A DNA stretch of 64,000 nucleotides from Enterococcus sp. MMGLQ5-1 (lineage in GTDB: Bacteria; Bacillota; Bacilli; Lactobacillales; Streptococcaceae). Each line of letters starts with the position of its first letter. Position 1 is the first letter of the stretch. Both the position numbers and the translations under genes were made by a program. The stretch spans positions 372,001 through 436,000 of the forward strand of contig NZ_JABJXU010000001.1 of NCBI RefSeq assembly GCF_013155265.1. Direction: 5' to 3'. Shown one piece after another: positions 1 to 9,346 of this stretch. The notes under the pieces were generated by a model. It did no database searches, was not told the DNA's origin, and saw only the letters and a list, made by a program, of their open reading frames with translations.

Positions 1-1
1 A

Positions 2-478
2 GAAAAGTTTAAAGCAGAATTGACTGAGCAAAAAGCAACAGCTGCTCAGGAAGCTAAGGAAGAAGCAGCGATTCAAGCAGCTGTTGGTAATGCTGAGGTT
101 GTTGATTTACCAGAAGAAATGGTACATGAAGAGGTTCATCGTTCAATGAATGAATTCTTTGGTAACTTACAACGTCAAGGTATTGATCCACAAACTTATT
201 ACCAAATTACTGGTACTTCTGAACAAGATTTGCATGATCAATACGCTAAAGATGCTGAAACTCGTGTTAAAACAAACTTAGTGATTGAAGCAATTGCTAA
301 AACAGAAGATTTTGAAGTTAATGATAGTGAGATTGAAGAAGAATTGAAATCATTATCTGAACAATATAATATCCCTGTTGAACAAATTAAGACAATGCTT
401 TCAACTGATATGCTTAAGCATGATATTTTGATGAAAAAAGCAGTTGAAGCAATTACTGAAACAGCAGTTGCTAAATAA
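2..478 (+). CDS. tig: Trigger factor, C-terminal part (cut by window edge)
   Basis: The open frame enters from the left edge, so only the last 158 residues are visible. They read as the C-terminal chaperone domain of trigger factor, the ribosome-bound peptidyl-prolyl isomerase/chaperone that meets nascent chains. The segment is helical, rich in Glu, Lys and Gln, with the family-like stretch LPEEMVHEEVHRSMNEF early on and a typical helical tail. The N-terminal ribosome-binding and FKBP domains lie outside the window. The TTG at position 20 is internal, because the frame is open upstream of it. A clear terminator follows the stop. Confidence 0.9.
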   Translation, partial: EKFKAELTEQKATAAQEAKEEAAIQAAVGNAEVVDLPEEMVHEEVHRSMNEFFGNLQRQGIDPQTYYQITGTSEQDLHDQYAKDAETRVKTNLVIEAIAKTEDFEVNDSEIEEELKSLSEQYNIPVEQIKTMLSTDMLKHDILMKKAVEAITETAVAK

Positions 479-521
479 GTCGACTAGTTAAATCATCAGG
501 TTGCTATAACCAATTACTCAT

Positions 522-557
522 ATCTCGAACCTCTCATAGTTGATGTTCGAGATTTTT
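522..557 (+). terminator. Rho-independent terminator of tig
   Basis: A perfect 9-bp inverted repeat (ATCTCGAAC / GTTCGAGAT) is followed directly by a T run. It lies 44 bases after the trigger factor stop codon. Confidence 0.85.
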
Positions 558-672
558 TGTTTAAAAAAGAATCATAAAAATTTATAATTATGATAAGCTT
601 GAATAATTGAATGCTATTTAAAATATAAATAGGCTGAGTTGCTAGATTAGGTCTATTGAAAGAGAGAATTAA

Positions 673-1998
673 ATGAAAAATGACAGCTTAAAAAAGGAAA
701 TTGGTCTAATTGGTGCTTTTTCAACAGTTGTTGGAACGGTAATTGGGGCTGGTGTTTTTTTTAAAATTGCAGCGATGGTAAAGGTGACGGGCTCAGCAAA
801 TCTTGCCTTATTAGCTTGGGTTTTTGCAGGTATTTTTACGATTGCAGGTGGTCTTTGTGTCGCCGAATTAGCGACGGCGATACCAGAGACAGGTGGCGCC
901 ATTCGTTATCTGGATCATACCTATGGTAAGCTGTGGGGCTTTCTTTTTGGTTGGATTCAGATGCTCATTTACTTTCCAGCAAATATTGCAGCACTTGGCG
1001 TGATTTGGGCAACCCAGTGCATTAATTTATTTCATCTGTCCAATCATTTATTAATACCGATTGCTTTTATTGCCGCTTTAACAGTTTTAGGTATTAATTT
1101 ATTGGGTACGAGACTAGCGACAGGTGCGCAGTCAATTTTTACCATTTTAAAATTGATTCCTCTTGGTCTGATTGTAATTGCTGGCTTATTTTCCAGGGGG
1201 CAGGTTAATGTATCGTTATTACCTATTAGCTCTGGTGAGCATATTACCATTATTGGTGGTTTAGGTGCTGCAATTGTTGCTAGCATGTTTGCTTTTGATG
1301 GTTGGCTTGGGCTAGGTAATGTCGCCGGTGAAATGAAACGGCCTGAAAAGGACTTACCGAAGGCCATTATTATCGGACTTTCTGCGATTGCTATTATTTA
1401 TGTCCTCATTAGCTATGTTTTCTTAAAATTTATGCCAATCGATCAAATTTCAGGGAATCAAAATGCTGCAAGTGAGGTTGCACAGATGATTTTCGGTCAG
1501 CAGGGCGGAAAAATTGTTACGATAGGTATTTTGATTTCAGTATACGGTGCATTTAATGGCTACACCTTTACCGCCATTAGAGTGCCTTATGCTTTAGCCT
1601 TGCAAAATCAACTACCGTTTAGCAATAAGCTAAGACAGCTTAATCGTTTTGCCATTCCAACCTGGAGTGCGGTATTGATTATGGCGATTGCAATGCTTAT
1701 GATGACGCTCGGTACCTTTGATTTATTATCAAATTTAGCGATTTTTGTGACATGGACCTTTTCATTGTTATTATTTTTAGCGATTTTTATTCTCAGAAAG
1801 AGAGAGCCTGACTTGATTAGGCCCTATAAGGTTAGTTTTTATCCGATTACCCCAATCATTGCGATTTGTGGCGCATTATATATCATGTTTTCAACTTTAT
1901 TTCAAGAAACAATGCTGGCAATGATTGGCATTGGCGCAACGATTGCCGGGATTCCGATTTATTACTTTGTGCAGCATCGAGAGAAAAATAAAGGATAA
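673..1998 (+). CDS. APC-superfamily amino-acid permease/exchanger (SteT-like)
   Basis: The 441-residue protein is almost entirely hydrophobic, with about 12 predicted membrane helices. The first helix carries the APC signature GTVIGAGVFF (about residues 21-30), the unwound substrate-binding segment of these transporters. Length and sequence style match the LAT/SteT branch (the B. subtilis Ser/Thr exchanger is of similar size), so it probably moves neutral amino acids across the cytoplasmic membrane. The substrate cannot be read from sequence. A purine-rich GAAAGAGAG precedes the ATG. It stands alone between the tig terminator and the next gene, which has its own ribosome binding site. Confidence 0.88.
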   Translation: MKNDSLKKEIGLIGAFSTVVGTVIGAGVFFKIAAMVKVTGSANLALLAWVFAGIFTIAGGLCVAELATAIPETGGAIRYLDHTYGKLWGFLFGWIQMLIYFPANIAALGVIWATQCINLFHLSNHLLIPIAFIAALTVLGINLLGTRLATGAQSIFTILKLIPLGLIVIAGLFSRGQVNVSLLPISSGEHITIIGGLGAAIVASMFAFDGWLGLGNVAGEMKRPEKDLPKAIIIGLSAIAIIYVLISYVFLKFMPIDQISGNQNAASEVAQMIFGQQGGKIVTIGILISVYGAFNGYTFTAIRVPYALALQNQLPFSNKLRQLNRFAIPTWSAVLIMAIAMLMMTLGTFDLLSNLAIFVTWTFSLLLFLAIFILRKREPDLIRPYKVSFYPITPIIAICGALYIMFSTLFQETMLAMIGIGATIAGIPIYYFVQHREKNKG

Positions 1999-2050
1999 AC
2001 TGAAATTTTATTAGCCTAAACGCTGTAAGCCATTACTGAAGGAGGCAAAT

Positions 2051-3127
2051 ATGAATAATATGTTAGATTATATCAATCAGTACGGCGATTTATCATTTGC
2101 CAAAAATTCTTTTAATGAAATTGATGCCTTAATTCTAGCGCAATCTGCTTACTTTGATTTTTCATCCTTTGCTTATAAATCCACTTATCAGCTTAAGGAT
2201 ATTGTCGGCTCTGAAATGATTACAAAAATGACCGAAAAAACCTTTAATGCGCATTCCAATGCCAAGCTATTAAGTGCAATGATTAAAAGCCAGCGCTATC
2301 GCAATATTACTTTTCGTGATTTCATTGATGATAAGGATTTAAATCAGGAATTACAGTTCTCTGCGATTACTTATCAATTAACCTCAGCTTTTTCATATAT
2401 TGCGATTCGTGGTACGGACATTTCTTTTTTAGGCTGGAAAGAAGATTTTAACATGGCCTTTCTACCACAAATTCCTTCACAGATTGCAGCCTTAGCCTAT
2501 GTTCAGCAATTTTGCTTGCAGCATAAAGGTCAATTTGCAATCGGTGGTCATTCAAAGGGTGGTAACTTAGCGGTGTTTGCAGGTATAGAGTTGAGTGCTA
2601 AATCTCGTCAACGCTTGACTAAAATTTATAATTTTGATGGTCCGGGCTTTCGAAGTCATGAGCTAAGCTATAAAAGTCAGTTGTTAAGACGTTTAATTTA
2701 TAAAGTAGTGCCACAGGGTTCAATAATTGGCATTTTGTTTGATTTAAGCGAATTAAACATTATTAGAAGCTATGCCTCGGGCTATTGGCAGCATGATCCT
2801 TTTAGCTGGTCAGTTAATAAAATGCATTTTGAAGGCGTGGCGCAGTTAGAGCTGCCTTCCAAATATTTACGTGAAACGATACCGGCTTGGCTTGAAAAGG
2901 TTGATAATGAAACAAAAGAAAGAGTGGTTAGTGGTCTGTATCAGCTTTTAATTGATACAGGCTATCAATCGGTATTGGAAATTGAGCCGTTTCGATTGCA
3001 AAATTTAAAATATATGGCGGATGAATTAAAAAAATTACCACCTGAAACGCAAAGTGCAACCTTGTTGTTAATCAAAAAATTATTTGAATCCTCCTTGGAA
3101 CAATCTAGGAAGCGGCTTAAAAAATGA
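2051..3127 (+). CDS. DUF2974 (Mbeg1-like) alpha/beta-hydrolase-fold protein
   Basis: This is a 358-residue soluble protein. The nucleophile elbow GGHSKGGNLA (about residues 166-175) is the lipase-type G-x-S-x-G motif, and its G-H-S-K-G-G form is typical of the DUF2974/Mbeg1-like family found widely in Lactobacillales. No signal peptide is visible, so a cytoplasmic location is likely. A strong AAGGAGG site lies 7 bases before the ATG. Substrate and role are unknown for the family. It lies 52 bases behind the permease and may be co-transcribed with it, but no functional link is evident. Confidence 0.8.
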   Translation: MNNMLDYINQYGDLSFAKNSFNEIDALILAQSAYFDFSSFAYKSTYQLKDIVGSEMITKMTEKTFNAHSNAKLLSAMIKSQRYRNITFRDFIDDKDLNQELQFSAITYQLTSAFSYIAIRGTDISFLGWKEDFNMAFLPQIPSQIAALAYVQQFCLQHKGQFAIGGHSKGGNLAVFAGIELSAKSRQRLTKIYNFDGPGFRSHELSYKSQLLRRLIYKVVPQGSIIGILFDLSELNIIRSYASGYWQHDPFSWSVNKMHFEGVAQLELPSKYLRETIPAWLEKVDNETKERVVSGLYQLLIDTGYQSVLEIEPFRLQNLKYMADELKKLPPETQSATLLLIKKLFESSLEQSRKRLKK

Positions 3128-3214
3128 TAAAAATAATCAGTTTTTGTTAATCATTTTTTCAATAAAAATAGGCTAATCTGAAAAAGTTGACCTATCAGAG
3201 AAGTGGATTGCAAA

Positions 3215-3534
3215 ATGGAAAGCTACGATGCAATAATTGATCGACCAATCGGCTATAGTGATCAATTTGCTATATCTCCCCGCTTAACTATGGTTTTATT
3301 CCAAATCTTATCGCAGGCGATGGCAAAGAGCAGGACGTTTATATTATTTCTGATAAAATCAATGCGCCATTGAAAACATTCAAAGGCAAACTGATTGCCA
3401 AAATTCATCGGCACGATGCTGTTGAGGATAAATGAATTTTGACAATCGAAGATGAAATGTTTTCTAGTGCTGAAATCATTAAAAAAACTCATTTCATGGA
3501 ACAATATTTTGATTCAGAGGTGGAGATGATTTAA
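3215..3534 (+). pseudogene. Decayed class I inorganic pyrophosphatase
   Basis: Read with one frameshift, this stretch encodes a short family-I soluble pyrophosphatase. An IIDRPIGY segment is followed, after a frame change near 3268, by PLNYGFIPNLIAGDGKEQD, which resembles the Asp-containing active-site loop of these enzymes. Then come KGKLIAKIHRHDAVEDK, an in-frame TGA at 3433-3435 where the family normally has Trp or another residue, and a homologous tail ending in TAA at 3532-3534. Two independent lesions mean no full protein can be made, unless sequencing error is to blame. The intact enzyme would hydrolyse PPi; presumably another pyrophosphatase elsewhere covers this role. Confidence 0.75.
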
Positions 3535-3589
3535 AGCTAGTGAGACGAGCTATTTTTTTGAAAGAATTCTGAAAATTTTCAGGATAGTA

Positions 3590-3618
3590 TTGTTAATCTT
3601 TTCGTTTCGTGATAAAAT
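3590..3618 (+). promoter_or_regulatory. Promoter for cshA
   Basis: TTGTTA (3590-3595) and TAAAAT (3613-3618) are separated by 17 bp, a good sigma-A-type match. The transcript would start near 3625 and carry a leader of about 140 nt before cshA. Confidence 0.6.
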
Positions 3619-3767
3619 ATTACAGTTGCCGAAAAGTTTCTCAAAATAATTTAGGATGATTTTTCGGTGGGTAGGCACACTTCGTTTTCATTTTCGGGAA
3701 TTCGATTATTTTGTAAATAGTGCCTAGAGTAATTGTCGAAAAAGATACAGAAATTAGGAGAGATTTT

Positions 3768-5279
3768 TTGAAATTTAATGAACTAGGATTGTCAGAAGCT
3801 ATTTTAGAATCAGTTGAGCGTGCCGGCTTTGAAGAAGCAACGCCGATTCAAGCACAAACGATTCCATTAGCTTTGGCAGGCAAAGATGTAATTGGTCAGG
3901 CGCAAACAGGTACAGGGAAAACTGCTGCTTTTGGTTTGCCGACCTTACAGAAAATTGATATCAAACGTGGGATTCAAACTTTAATTATTGCCCCAACTCG
4001 TGAATTAGCGATTCAAACACAAGAAGAGCTATTCCGCTTAGGTCGTGATAAGCGTGTTAAGGTGCAAGCGGTATATGGTGGCGCTGATATTAATCGCCAA
4101 ATTCGTGCCTTAAAAAATGAACCTCAAATTGTTGTAGGTACGCCGGGGCGTCTTTTGGATCATATTAAGCGTAAAACGTTAAAATTAGATCATATTGAAA
4201 CCTTGATTTTGGATGAAGCTGATGAAATGTTAAACATGGGCTTTTTAGAGGATATTGAAGCAATTATTTCAAAGGTACCAGAAACAAGACAGACCTTATT
4301 ATTTTCAGCGACTATGCCAGATGCGATTAAACGTATTGGTGTGAAATTTATGAAGCAGCCTGAGCATGTTAAGATTAAAGCGAAAGAAATGACTGCCGAT
4401 TTAATTGATCAATATTATATTCGAGTTAAGGAATTTGAAAAATTTGATTTAATGACTCGGATTTTGGATGTGCAAAAGCCTGAGCTGACAATTGTCTTTG
4501 GGCGTACCAAGCGTCGAGTTGATGAATTATCTCGTGGTTTAGAGGCGCGTGGCTTTAATGCAGAGGGTATTCATGGCGACCTTTCTCAGCAAAAGAGAAT
4601 GAGTGTTTTACGTGATTTTAAAAATAATAAGCTAGATATTCTGGTTGCGACCGATGTTGCCGCACGAGGCTTGGATATTAGTGGTGTTTCTCATGTTATT
4701 AATTATGATATTCCACAGGATCCAGAAAGCTATGTTCACCGTATCGGTCGTACAGGTCGCGCGGGTAAAGATGGTGTCTCAATTACTTTGGTAACAGCAA
4801 ATGAGGTCGGCTACTTACACGTGATTGAGGATTTAACTAAGAAAAGAATGTCACCAATGCGTCCACCAACCGAAAAGGAAGCTTTTGTTGGCTCATTGAA
4901 ATCAGCCATTGATGAGATTGATGAAACGATTGAAAATCAATCTGAAGCCTTGGATAAATTCGCTAAGCCTGTCGCTCAGCTTTTAGAAGCTCATTCGGCA
5001 GAGGAACTGGTTGCTGTTTTATTGAAGCAATTGGCCAAGGATCCAGAAAATCAGATTAAGGTTGATATTACACCTGAACGCCCATTAAGCAACAAGCGTG
5101 GCAAGGGTAATCGTAGTAATAGTCGAAATAATAACCGCGGTCGAAGTGATAATCGTAATAATAAAGATAGAAATTTTAAAGATAAGTATCGCAAGGATAA
5201 AAAGTTTTACGATAAAAAGCGTGGTACCAGCTCAGAAAAAAAACAAGGATTTGTTATTAGAAACAAAGGTAATAAATAA
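3768..5279 (+). CDS. cshA: DEAD-box RNA helicase CshA
   Basis: This ATP-dependent RNA helicase takes part in RNA decay and cold adaptation. All core motifs are present: AQTGTGKT (Walker A), PTRELAIQ (Ia), DEAD in [11 protein letters not shown] (III) and [10 protein letters not shown] (VI). The tail after about residue 440 is basic and rich in Asn, Arg and Lys, as usual for the RNA-binding end of CshA. I start it at TTG 3768 (503 residues) because AGGAGA sits 6 bases upstream and the product then begins MKFNELGLS, matching the family. An upstream in-frame GTG at 3720 would add 16 unrelated residues. It has its own promoter and terminator. Confidence 0.95.
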   Translation: MKFNELGLSEAILESVERAGFEEATPIQAQTIPLALAGKDVIGQAQTGTGKTAAFGLPTLQKIDIKRGIQTLIIAPTRELAIQTQEELFRLGRDKRVKVQAVYGGADINRQIRALKNEPQIVVGTPGRLLDHIKRKTLKLDHIETLILDEADEMLNMGFLEDIEAIISKVPETRQTLLFSATMPDAIKRIGVKFMKQPEHVKIKAKEMTADLIDQYYIRVKEFEKFDLMTRILDVQKPELTIVFGRTKRRVDELSRGLEARGFNAEGIHGDLSQQKRMSVLRDFKNNKLDILVATDVAARGLDISGVSHVINYDIPQDPESYVHRIGRTGRAGKDGVSITLVTANEVGYLHVIEDLTKKRMSPMRPPTEKEAFVGSLKSAIDEIDETIENQSEALDKFAKPVAQLLEAHSAEELVAVLLKQLAKDPENQIKVDITPERPLSNKRGKGNRSNSRNNNRGRSDNRNNKDRNFKDKYRKDKKFYDKKRGTSSEKKQGFVIRNKGNK

Positions 5280-5281
5280 TT

Positions 5282-5323
5282 AAAAAAGCTTATTTTGGCA
5301 TAATTGCTAAAATAAGTTTTTCT
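5282..5323 (+). terminator. Terminator after cshA
   Basis: An inverted repeat pairs AAAAAGCTTATTTT with the complementary AAAATAAGTTTTT, ending in a T run 3 bases after the cshA stop. The next 240 bases are AT-rich; I see no other feature there. Confidence 0.8.
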
Positions 5324-5586
5324 TATTGAATAATCAAAAAATGCAGTTTTGGTTATTAATAATAGTATTTTGTTATTTTTAGAAATAATAAGAAATCTTA
5401 GTGAAATATCTTTTGAATTGTTTCTTGTTTTGATTTAAACTGAATACAATGTCAAAAGTAATTTGATTTTCTGTTTTGGATAAGTGTAAAATATTCGCTT
5501 TTCTAATATGGAATTAATATAAGAAAAATAGGAGTTTTAGTGTATTATTCTAGATCGGAATAAACTTGCTAAGTGGGTGTGAAAAA

Positions 5587-7425
5587 GTGCAAAGACAAAA
5601 AGCAAGATATATTACAGGCTTCGATGGGATTCGAGCAATTTCTGTAATTGGTGTTATTTTATATCATATTTTACCCGAGATAATGAAGGGCGGTTATCTG
5701 GGAGTTGTCGTTTTCTTTGTTTTAAGTGGTTATTTAATTACTGATTTGATGCTACAAGAATATGAGCGAAATGAAGGTATCGATATTCTAGGGTTTTATC
5801 AAAGACGAATGCGGCGGCTCTTTCCTGCCTTGATTGCTGTTTTACTCGGTAGTTCGATTTACATGGTTTTCTTTCAACGAGATTTAATGACGAATTTTCG
5901 TGGTGTAACCTGGTCAACTTTGACTTATTTGAATAATTGGTGGCAAATTTTTAATGGTGCCTCTTATTTTGATCATTTTATCAATAGCTCGCCATTTACC
6001 CATATCTGGTCATTGGCTATTGAGGGTCAATTTTATTTTGTGTGGCCAATACTTTTTGTGCTCTTATTAAAATTGACTAAGAGTCGGAGAGGTATCTTTA
6101 TATTTTTATTTGGCTTAAGCATTGCTTCGGCTGTTTGGATGGCAATTTTGTTTTCACCGAATGCTGATCCATCGAGAGTATATTATGGGACAGATACCCG
6201 AATTTTCAGTATTTTAATAGGTGTTGCCTTTGCCTTCATCATGCCTAGTAATCGGATGAAGCAGGAGCTAGTGCCAAGAGCTAAAAGAACACTTAATCAT
6301 ATCGGTTTAGGTGCACTTGCAATTCTTTTATTTTTATTTTTCTTTCTAAATGACAAAACACCTTTTATCTATTATGGTGGCATGTGGCTAGTGAGCTTGA
6401 TTTCTATTATCTTGGTCTTAGTTTGTGCCCATCCGGGAAGTAGCTTGAATCGCTGGCTGACTAATCCCTTCTTTAGCTACCTTGGTAAGCGTAGCTATGG
6501 TATTTATTTATATCAATATCCAATTATGATTTTCTTTGAGACAAAGGTAAAGGATATTAATCGTCATCTAATGATTTATTCGCTAGTTGAAATTGTCTTG
6601 ATTTTAATTGTTTCTGAGCTTTCTTACCGTTTAATCGAGCTACCACTAAAACGGTTTGATTATCGAAAATTGGCACCTAAAATTAAGCAATTTTTCAAAG
6701 AAAAACCTAATTTACATAAATTACCCGGCTATGTAATGACAGTGTTGGTTGTTATTGGTGTATGCGGCATGATTTTTTCGCCATCTAAGCAAAGTGAAGC
6801 AGCACTAAAAATAGAAGAAGAAATTAAAAAGAACGCTGAAATTTTGAAGGCACAAAAGAAAACTGAAACTGAAATAAAGAAGTTGGATCAGGCTCAGGTT
6901 GATGAGCTTCGCAATGAATTTCAATTGACAGATAAACAGATTGTTACAGCACATGAGCAAAAAATCACGGCATTTGGTGATTCAATTCTTTTATCAGCAA
7001 GTGATGCACTAACGAAAATTTATCCAGAGATGGTAGTTGATGCCGATGTTGGTCGCCAGCTGTATTCGAGTTCAGAAACGCTTCAAAATTTGGCAAAGGC
7101 AAACAAGCTAGAGGCTACTGTATTAATTAGCCTAGGAACCAATGGTTCCTTTACGGAAAGTCAGTTTGATGATTTTATGAAGGTACTTGGAGACAGGCAA
7201 GTGTATTGGTTGACTGTTCATGTACCAACAAAACGTTGGCAAGAGCCTGTTAATCAGCTCTTGGAAAAAATGACGACTAAATATTCTAATCTCAAGCTAA
7301 TTGATTGGTATAATATTAGCCTAGCGCACCCTGATTGGTTTTACGAGGATGATGTGCATCCAAATGAGGCAGGGAAGGTAGAGTACGTCAAAGCAATCGT
7401 CAATCAAATTGATTCTGAAAAATAA
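5587..7425 (+). CDS. OatA-like membrane acyltransferase with SGNH domain
   Basis: The 612-residue protein has an N-terminal acyltransferase-3 domain of about 10-11 membrane helices (residues about 10-405, beginning ARYITGFDGIRA). An extracytoplasmic SGNH-hydrolase-like domain follows. It shows the GDS nucleophile near residue 462, LGTNGS near 515 and DDVHPNE near 587 (Asp/His of the triad). This architecture is that of peptidoglycan O-acetyltransferase OatA, which acetylates MurNAc and lowers lysozyme sensitivity, although related enzymes modify other wall glycans. A charged linker (about 410-450) joins the domains. I start at GTG 5587, which aligns with OatA N-termini. A TTG at 5566 would add seven residues, and neither site has a strong Shine-Dalgarno sequence. 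Confidence 0.85.
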   Translation: MQRQKARYITGFDGIRAISVIGVILYHILPEIMKGGYLGVVVFFVLSGYLITDLMLQEYERNEGIDILGFYQRRMRRLFPALIAVLLGSSIYMVFFQRDLMTNFRGVTWSTLTYLNNWWQIFNGASYFDHFINSSPFTHIWSLAIEGQFYFVWPILFVLLLKLTKSRRGIFIFLFGLSIASAVWMAILFSPNADPSRVYYGTDTRIFSILIGVAFAFIMPSNRMKQELVPRAKRTLNHIGLGALAILLFLFFFLNDKTPFIYYGGMWLVSLISIILVLVCAHPGSSLNRWLTNPFFSYLGKRSYGIYLYQYPIMIFFETKVKDINRHLMIYSLVEIVLILIVSELSYRLIELPLKRFDYRKLAPKIKQFFKEKPNLHKLPGYVMTVLVVIGVCGMIFSPSKQSEAALKIEEEIKKNAEILKAQKKTETEIKKLDQAQVDELRNEFQLTDKQIVTAHEQKITAFGDSILLSASDALTKIYPEMVVDADVGRQLYSSSETLQNLAKANKLEATVLISLGTNGSFTESQFDDFMKVLGDRQVYWLTVHVPTKRWQEPVNQLLEKMTTKYSNLKLIDWYNISLAHPDWFYEDDVHPNEAGKVEYVKAIVNQIDSEK

Positions 7426-7438
7426 AGAAAACACGGAA

Positions 7439-7708
7439 TTAGGGCAGTTGCTCTGATTTCGTGTTTTTAAGATATTGGCATTTGGCAGTCCGAGTTAATT
7501 TTTTAAAGGCAGCTTCCGCTTTCATTGCTTCGCTCTTAGTTTCAAATGCTTCCAGATGAATCATCTGAACAGGTGTTCGATGTCGCGTGTATTTGGCACC
7601 AGTGCCTTGATTATGCTCTTTTAAGCGACGATTTGGCTCCGTTGTATAGCCACCATAAAAGCTCTTATCTGCGCACTTGAGGACATAGAAATAGGCCTTA
7701 TTTTCCAA
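7439..7708 (-). CDS. GIY-YIG nuclease-fold protein (YazA/UPF0213 family)
   Basis: A compact 89-residue single-domain GIY-YIG protein. The first strand reads YFYVLKC and the second YGGYTTEPNRRLKEHN, followed by GAKYTRHRTPVQ, the usual run of this family. The start overlaps the end of the upstream methyltransferase gene by 11 bases, so the two are translationally linked; this trmN6-yazA pairing is widespread in Firmicutes. The family is annotated as a possible endonuclease, but its cellular role is not established. Confidence 0.88.
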   Translation of the reverse strand: MENKAYFYVLKCADKSFYGGYTTEPNRRLKEHNQGTGAKYTRHRTPVQMIHLEAFETKSEAMKAEAAFKKLTRTAKCQYLKNTKSEQLP

Positions 7709-8447
7709 AATAGATTGTCCTCAATTCATCAGTGTAGTTACCTGCGTCATCGTGAACAATCAAGCTTGGCAAGAATTTTATGCCGCTTTCACCACCATCC
7801 TTAATTGCATCAATTAACAGGATGTTAGCTTCGCTATTGCGTTTTGGGTGGACGAGCTGGATTTTTTTAGGTGTTAATTTATATTTACGTAAGGTGTCAA
7901 ATATTTCAGTAAAGCGATTTGGTCGGTGAACAAGCGCTAGATGACCACCAGTTTTGAGCAGCTGTTGACTCATGCTTAGTACCTCATCTAAATTTGTAGA
8001 CAATTCATGTCGGGCAATTGCCAAATGCTGATTGCTTTTTTGCTTGGTAGATTCACTCAGCTTAAAATAAGGTGGATTACAAAACAATAAGTCAACTGAG
8101 GAGCGTTTAATGTAGTTAAGACTATTTTTTAGGTCATCGTTAATCATCGTCATCTGATTGGTAAGCTGGTTTAATTCAATACTGCGCTGTCCCATATCTG
8201 AAAGCTCAGGCTGAATCTCAATTTGAGTAATCGGGCAGTTAGTTTTTTGGCTGACAAATAAGCCAACAGCACCATTTCCCGCACATAAATCCACAATTGA
8301 TGCCTTATTGTTTGGTATTTTAGGAAAATTGGCAAGTAGGACACTATCTATTGAATAGCTAAAGACTTTTTTGCTTTGAATTACTTTGACGCCTAGCGCA
8401 TAAAGCTGGTCAATACGTTCATTTTCATTTAATAGTTGATTATTCAT
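7698..8447 (-). CDS. tRNA1(Val) A37 N6-methyltransferase-like (TrmN6/YabB)
   Basis: This 249-residue class I SAM methyltransferase has a DLCAGNGAVGL glycine-rich SAM loop and the N6-adenine signature NPPY (in LFCNPPYFKL). The family methylates adenine next to the anticodon of tRNA-Val in E. coli; the exact target in Gram-positives is inferred. I place the start at ATG 8447. A TTG 36 bases upstream would add 12 residues, but it coincides with the -35 box of a well-formed promoter whose -10 box ends only 6 bases before the ATG. No Shine-Dalgarno sequence is seen, so the mRNA may be leaderless. Confidence 0.85.
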   Translation of the reverse strand: MNNQLLNENERIDQLYALGVKVIQSKKVFSYSIDSVLLANFPKIPNNKASIVDLCAGNGAVGLFVSQKTNCPITQIEIQPELSDMGQRSIELNQLTNQMTMINDDLKNSLNYIKRSSVDLLFCNPPYFKLSESTKQKSNQHLAIARHELSTNLDEVLSMSQQLLKTGGHLALVHRPNRFTEIFDTLRKYKLTPKKIQLVHPKRNSEANILLIDAIKDGGESGIKFLPSLIVHDDAGNYTDELRTIYFGK

Positions 8448-8453
8448 GTAGCT

Positions 8454-8483
8454 AGTATAGCACAGCTGTTTAGTAAATTTCAA
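8454..8483 (-). promoter_or_regulatory. Promoter for trmN6-yazA, abutting the start codon
   Basis: On the minus strand TTGAAA (8483-8478) and TATACT (8459-8454) are separated by 18 bp. The expected start of transcription falls at or within one base of the ATG at 8447. Confidence 0.5.
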
Positions 8484-8661
8484 AAAGCTATAATATTGTA
8501 AAAAAGGTGTAAAGAATGATGGAGTAAGGTATAATTAAAAAGGTGTTAAACTGCTTTGAAGGCTGTTGACTCAGAAATTAAGCAGAAGCCTTAACGGACA
8601 GACCTGTGTTTGATTATTGGCTCAAAGCTATATTTATTAAATTATTAAAAGGGAGCTCATT

Positions 8662-9279
8662 ATGCTTTTTAAATTTTTAAGAATTGTCATTCGATTTTTT
8701 TTGTTTATTGTGAATGGTAATAGTAAGTACATGAATCGTGATCGTCTACCAAATGATGAAAATTATATTTTAGTTGCACCACACCGAACTTGGCTTGATC
8801 CTGTGTTTATGGTGATTGGTGCAAGACCTAAGATGTTTAATTTTATGGCGAAGCAGGAGCTGTTTAAAAATCCGTTTTTTGGCTGGCTAATCAAAAAATT
8901 AGGCGCATTTCCAATTAATCGTGAAAAGCCAGGTCCTTCTACAGTCAAGGTACCAGTTAAATTACTTAAGGCAACGGACAAATCTTTAATTATGTTCCCA
9001 AGCGGGACACGCCATTCAACAGAAATCAAGGGTGGTGTCGCTGTCATTGCTAAAATGGCAAGGGTGAGAATTGTACCCTGTGTTTATCAGGGACCATTGA
9101 AATTTTCACAAATTTTTCTAAGGAAGCGAATTACGCTTAATTTTGGTGAGCCCATTGATATCTCTGATATTAAAAAGCTAGATAAGGCGGGAATTGAAGC
9201 TGTTTCCCAAAGAATTGAGCAAGCATTTCAGGCCTTAGATGATGAAATTGATCCAAGCTATGTTTATCATGCCGATTAG
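8662..9279 (+). CDS. 1-acyl-glycerol-3-phosphate acyltransferase (PlsC-like)
   Basis: A 205-residue acyltransferase of phospholipid synthesis, expected to acylate lysophosphatidic acid at the membrane surface. The catalytic HxxxxD motif is APHRTWLDP (about residues 39-47), the glycerol-phosphate block appears as FPSGTRH (family usually EGTR), and an N-terminal hydrophobic helix (about 3-18) would anchor it. AAAGGGAG precedes the ATG. A TATAAT at 8530-8535 is a plausible -10 box, although its -35 is weak. It is followed, after 67 bases, by the nucleoid-associated protein gene. Confidence 0.85.
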   Translation: MLFKFLRIVIRFFLFIVNGNSKYMNRDRLPNDENYILVAPHRTWLDPVFMVIGARPKMFNFMAKQELFKNPFFGWLIKKLGAFPINREKPGPSTVKVPVKLLKATDKSLIMFPSGTRHSTEIKGGVAVIAKMARVRIVPCVYQGPLKFSQIFLRKRITLNFGEPIDISDIKKLDKAGIEAVSQRIEQAFQALDDEIDPSYVYHAD

Positions 9280-9346
9280 GGTTTTGTTAGTCGTTTGATT
9301 ATTGTTTATATTCAGTTTGAATAGGAGTTAGTAAGAGGAGTTTTCG

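Noticed and set aside
3262-3504. 80-codon minus-strand frame
   Set aside because: The plus strand explains this stretch as a broken pyrophosphatase, and the minus frame is its shadow.
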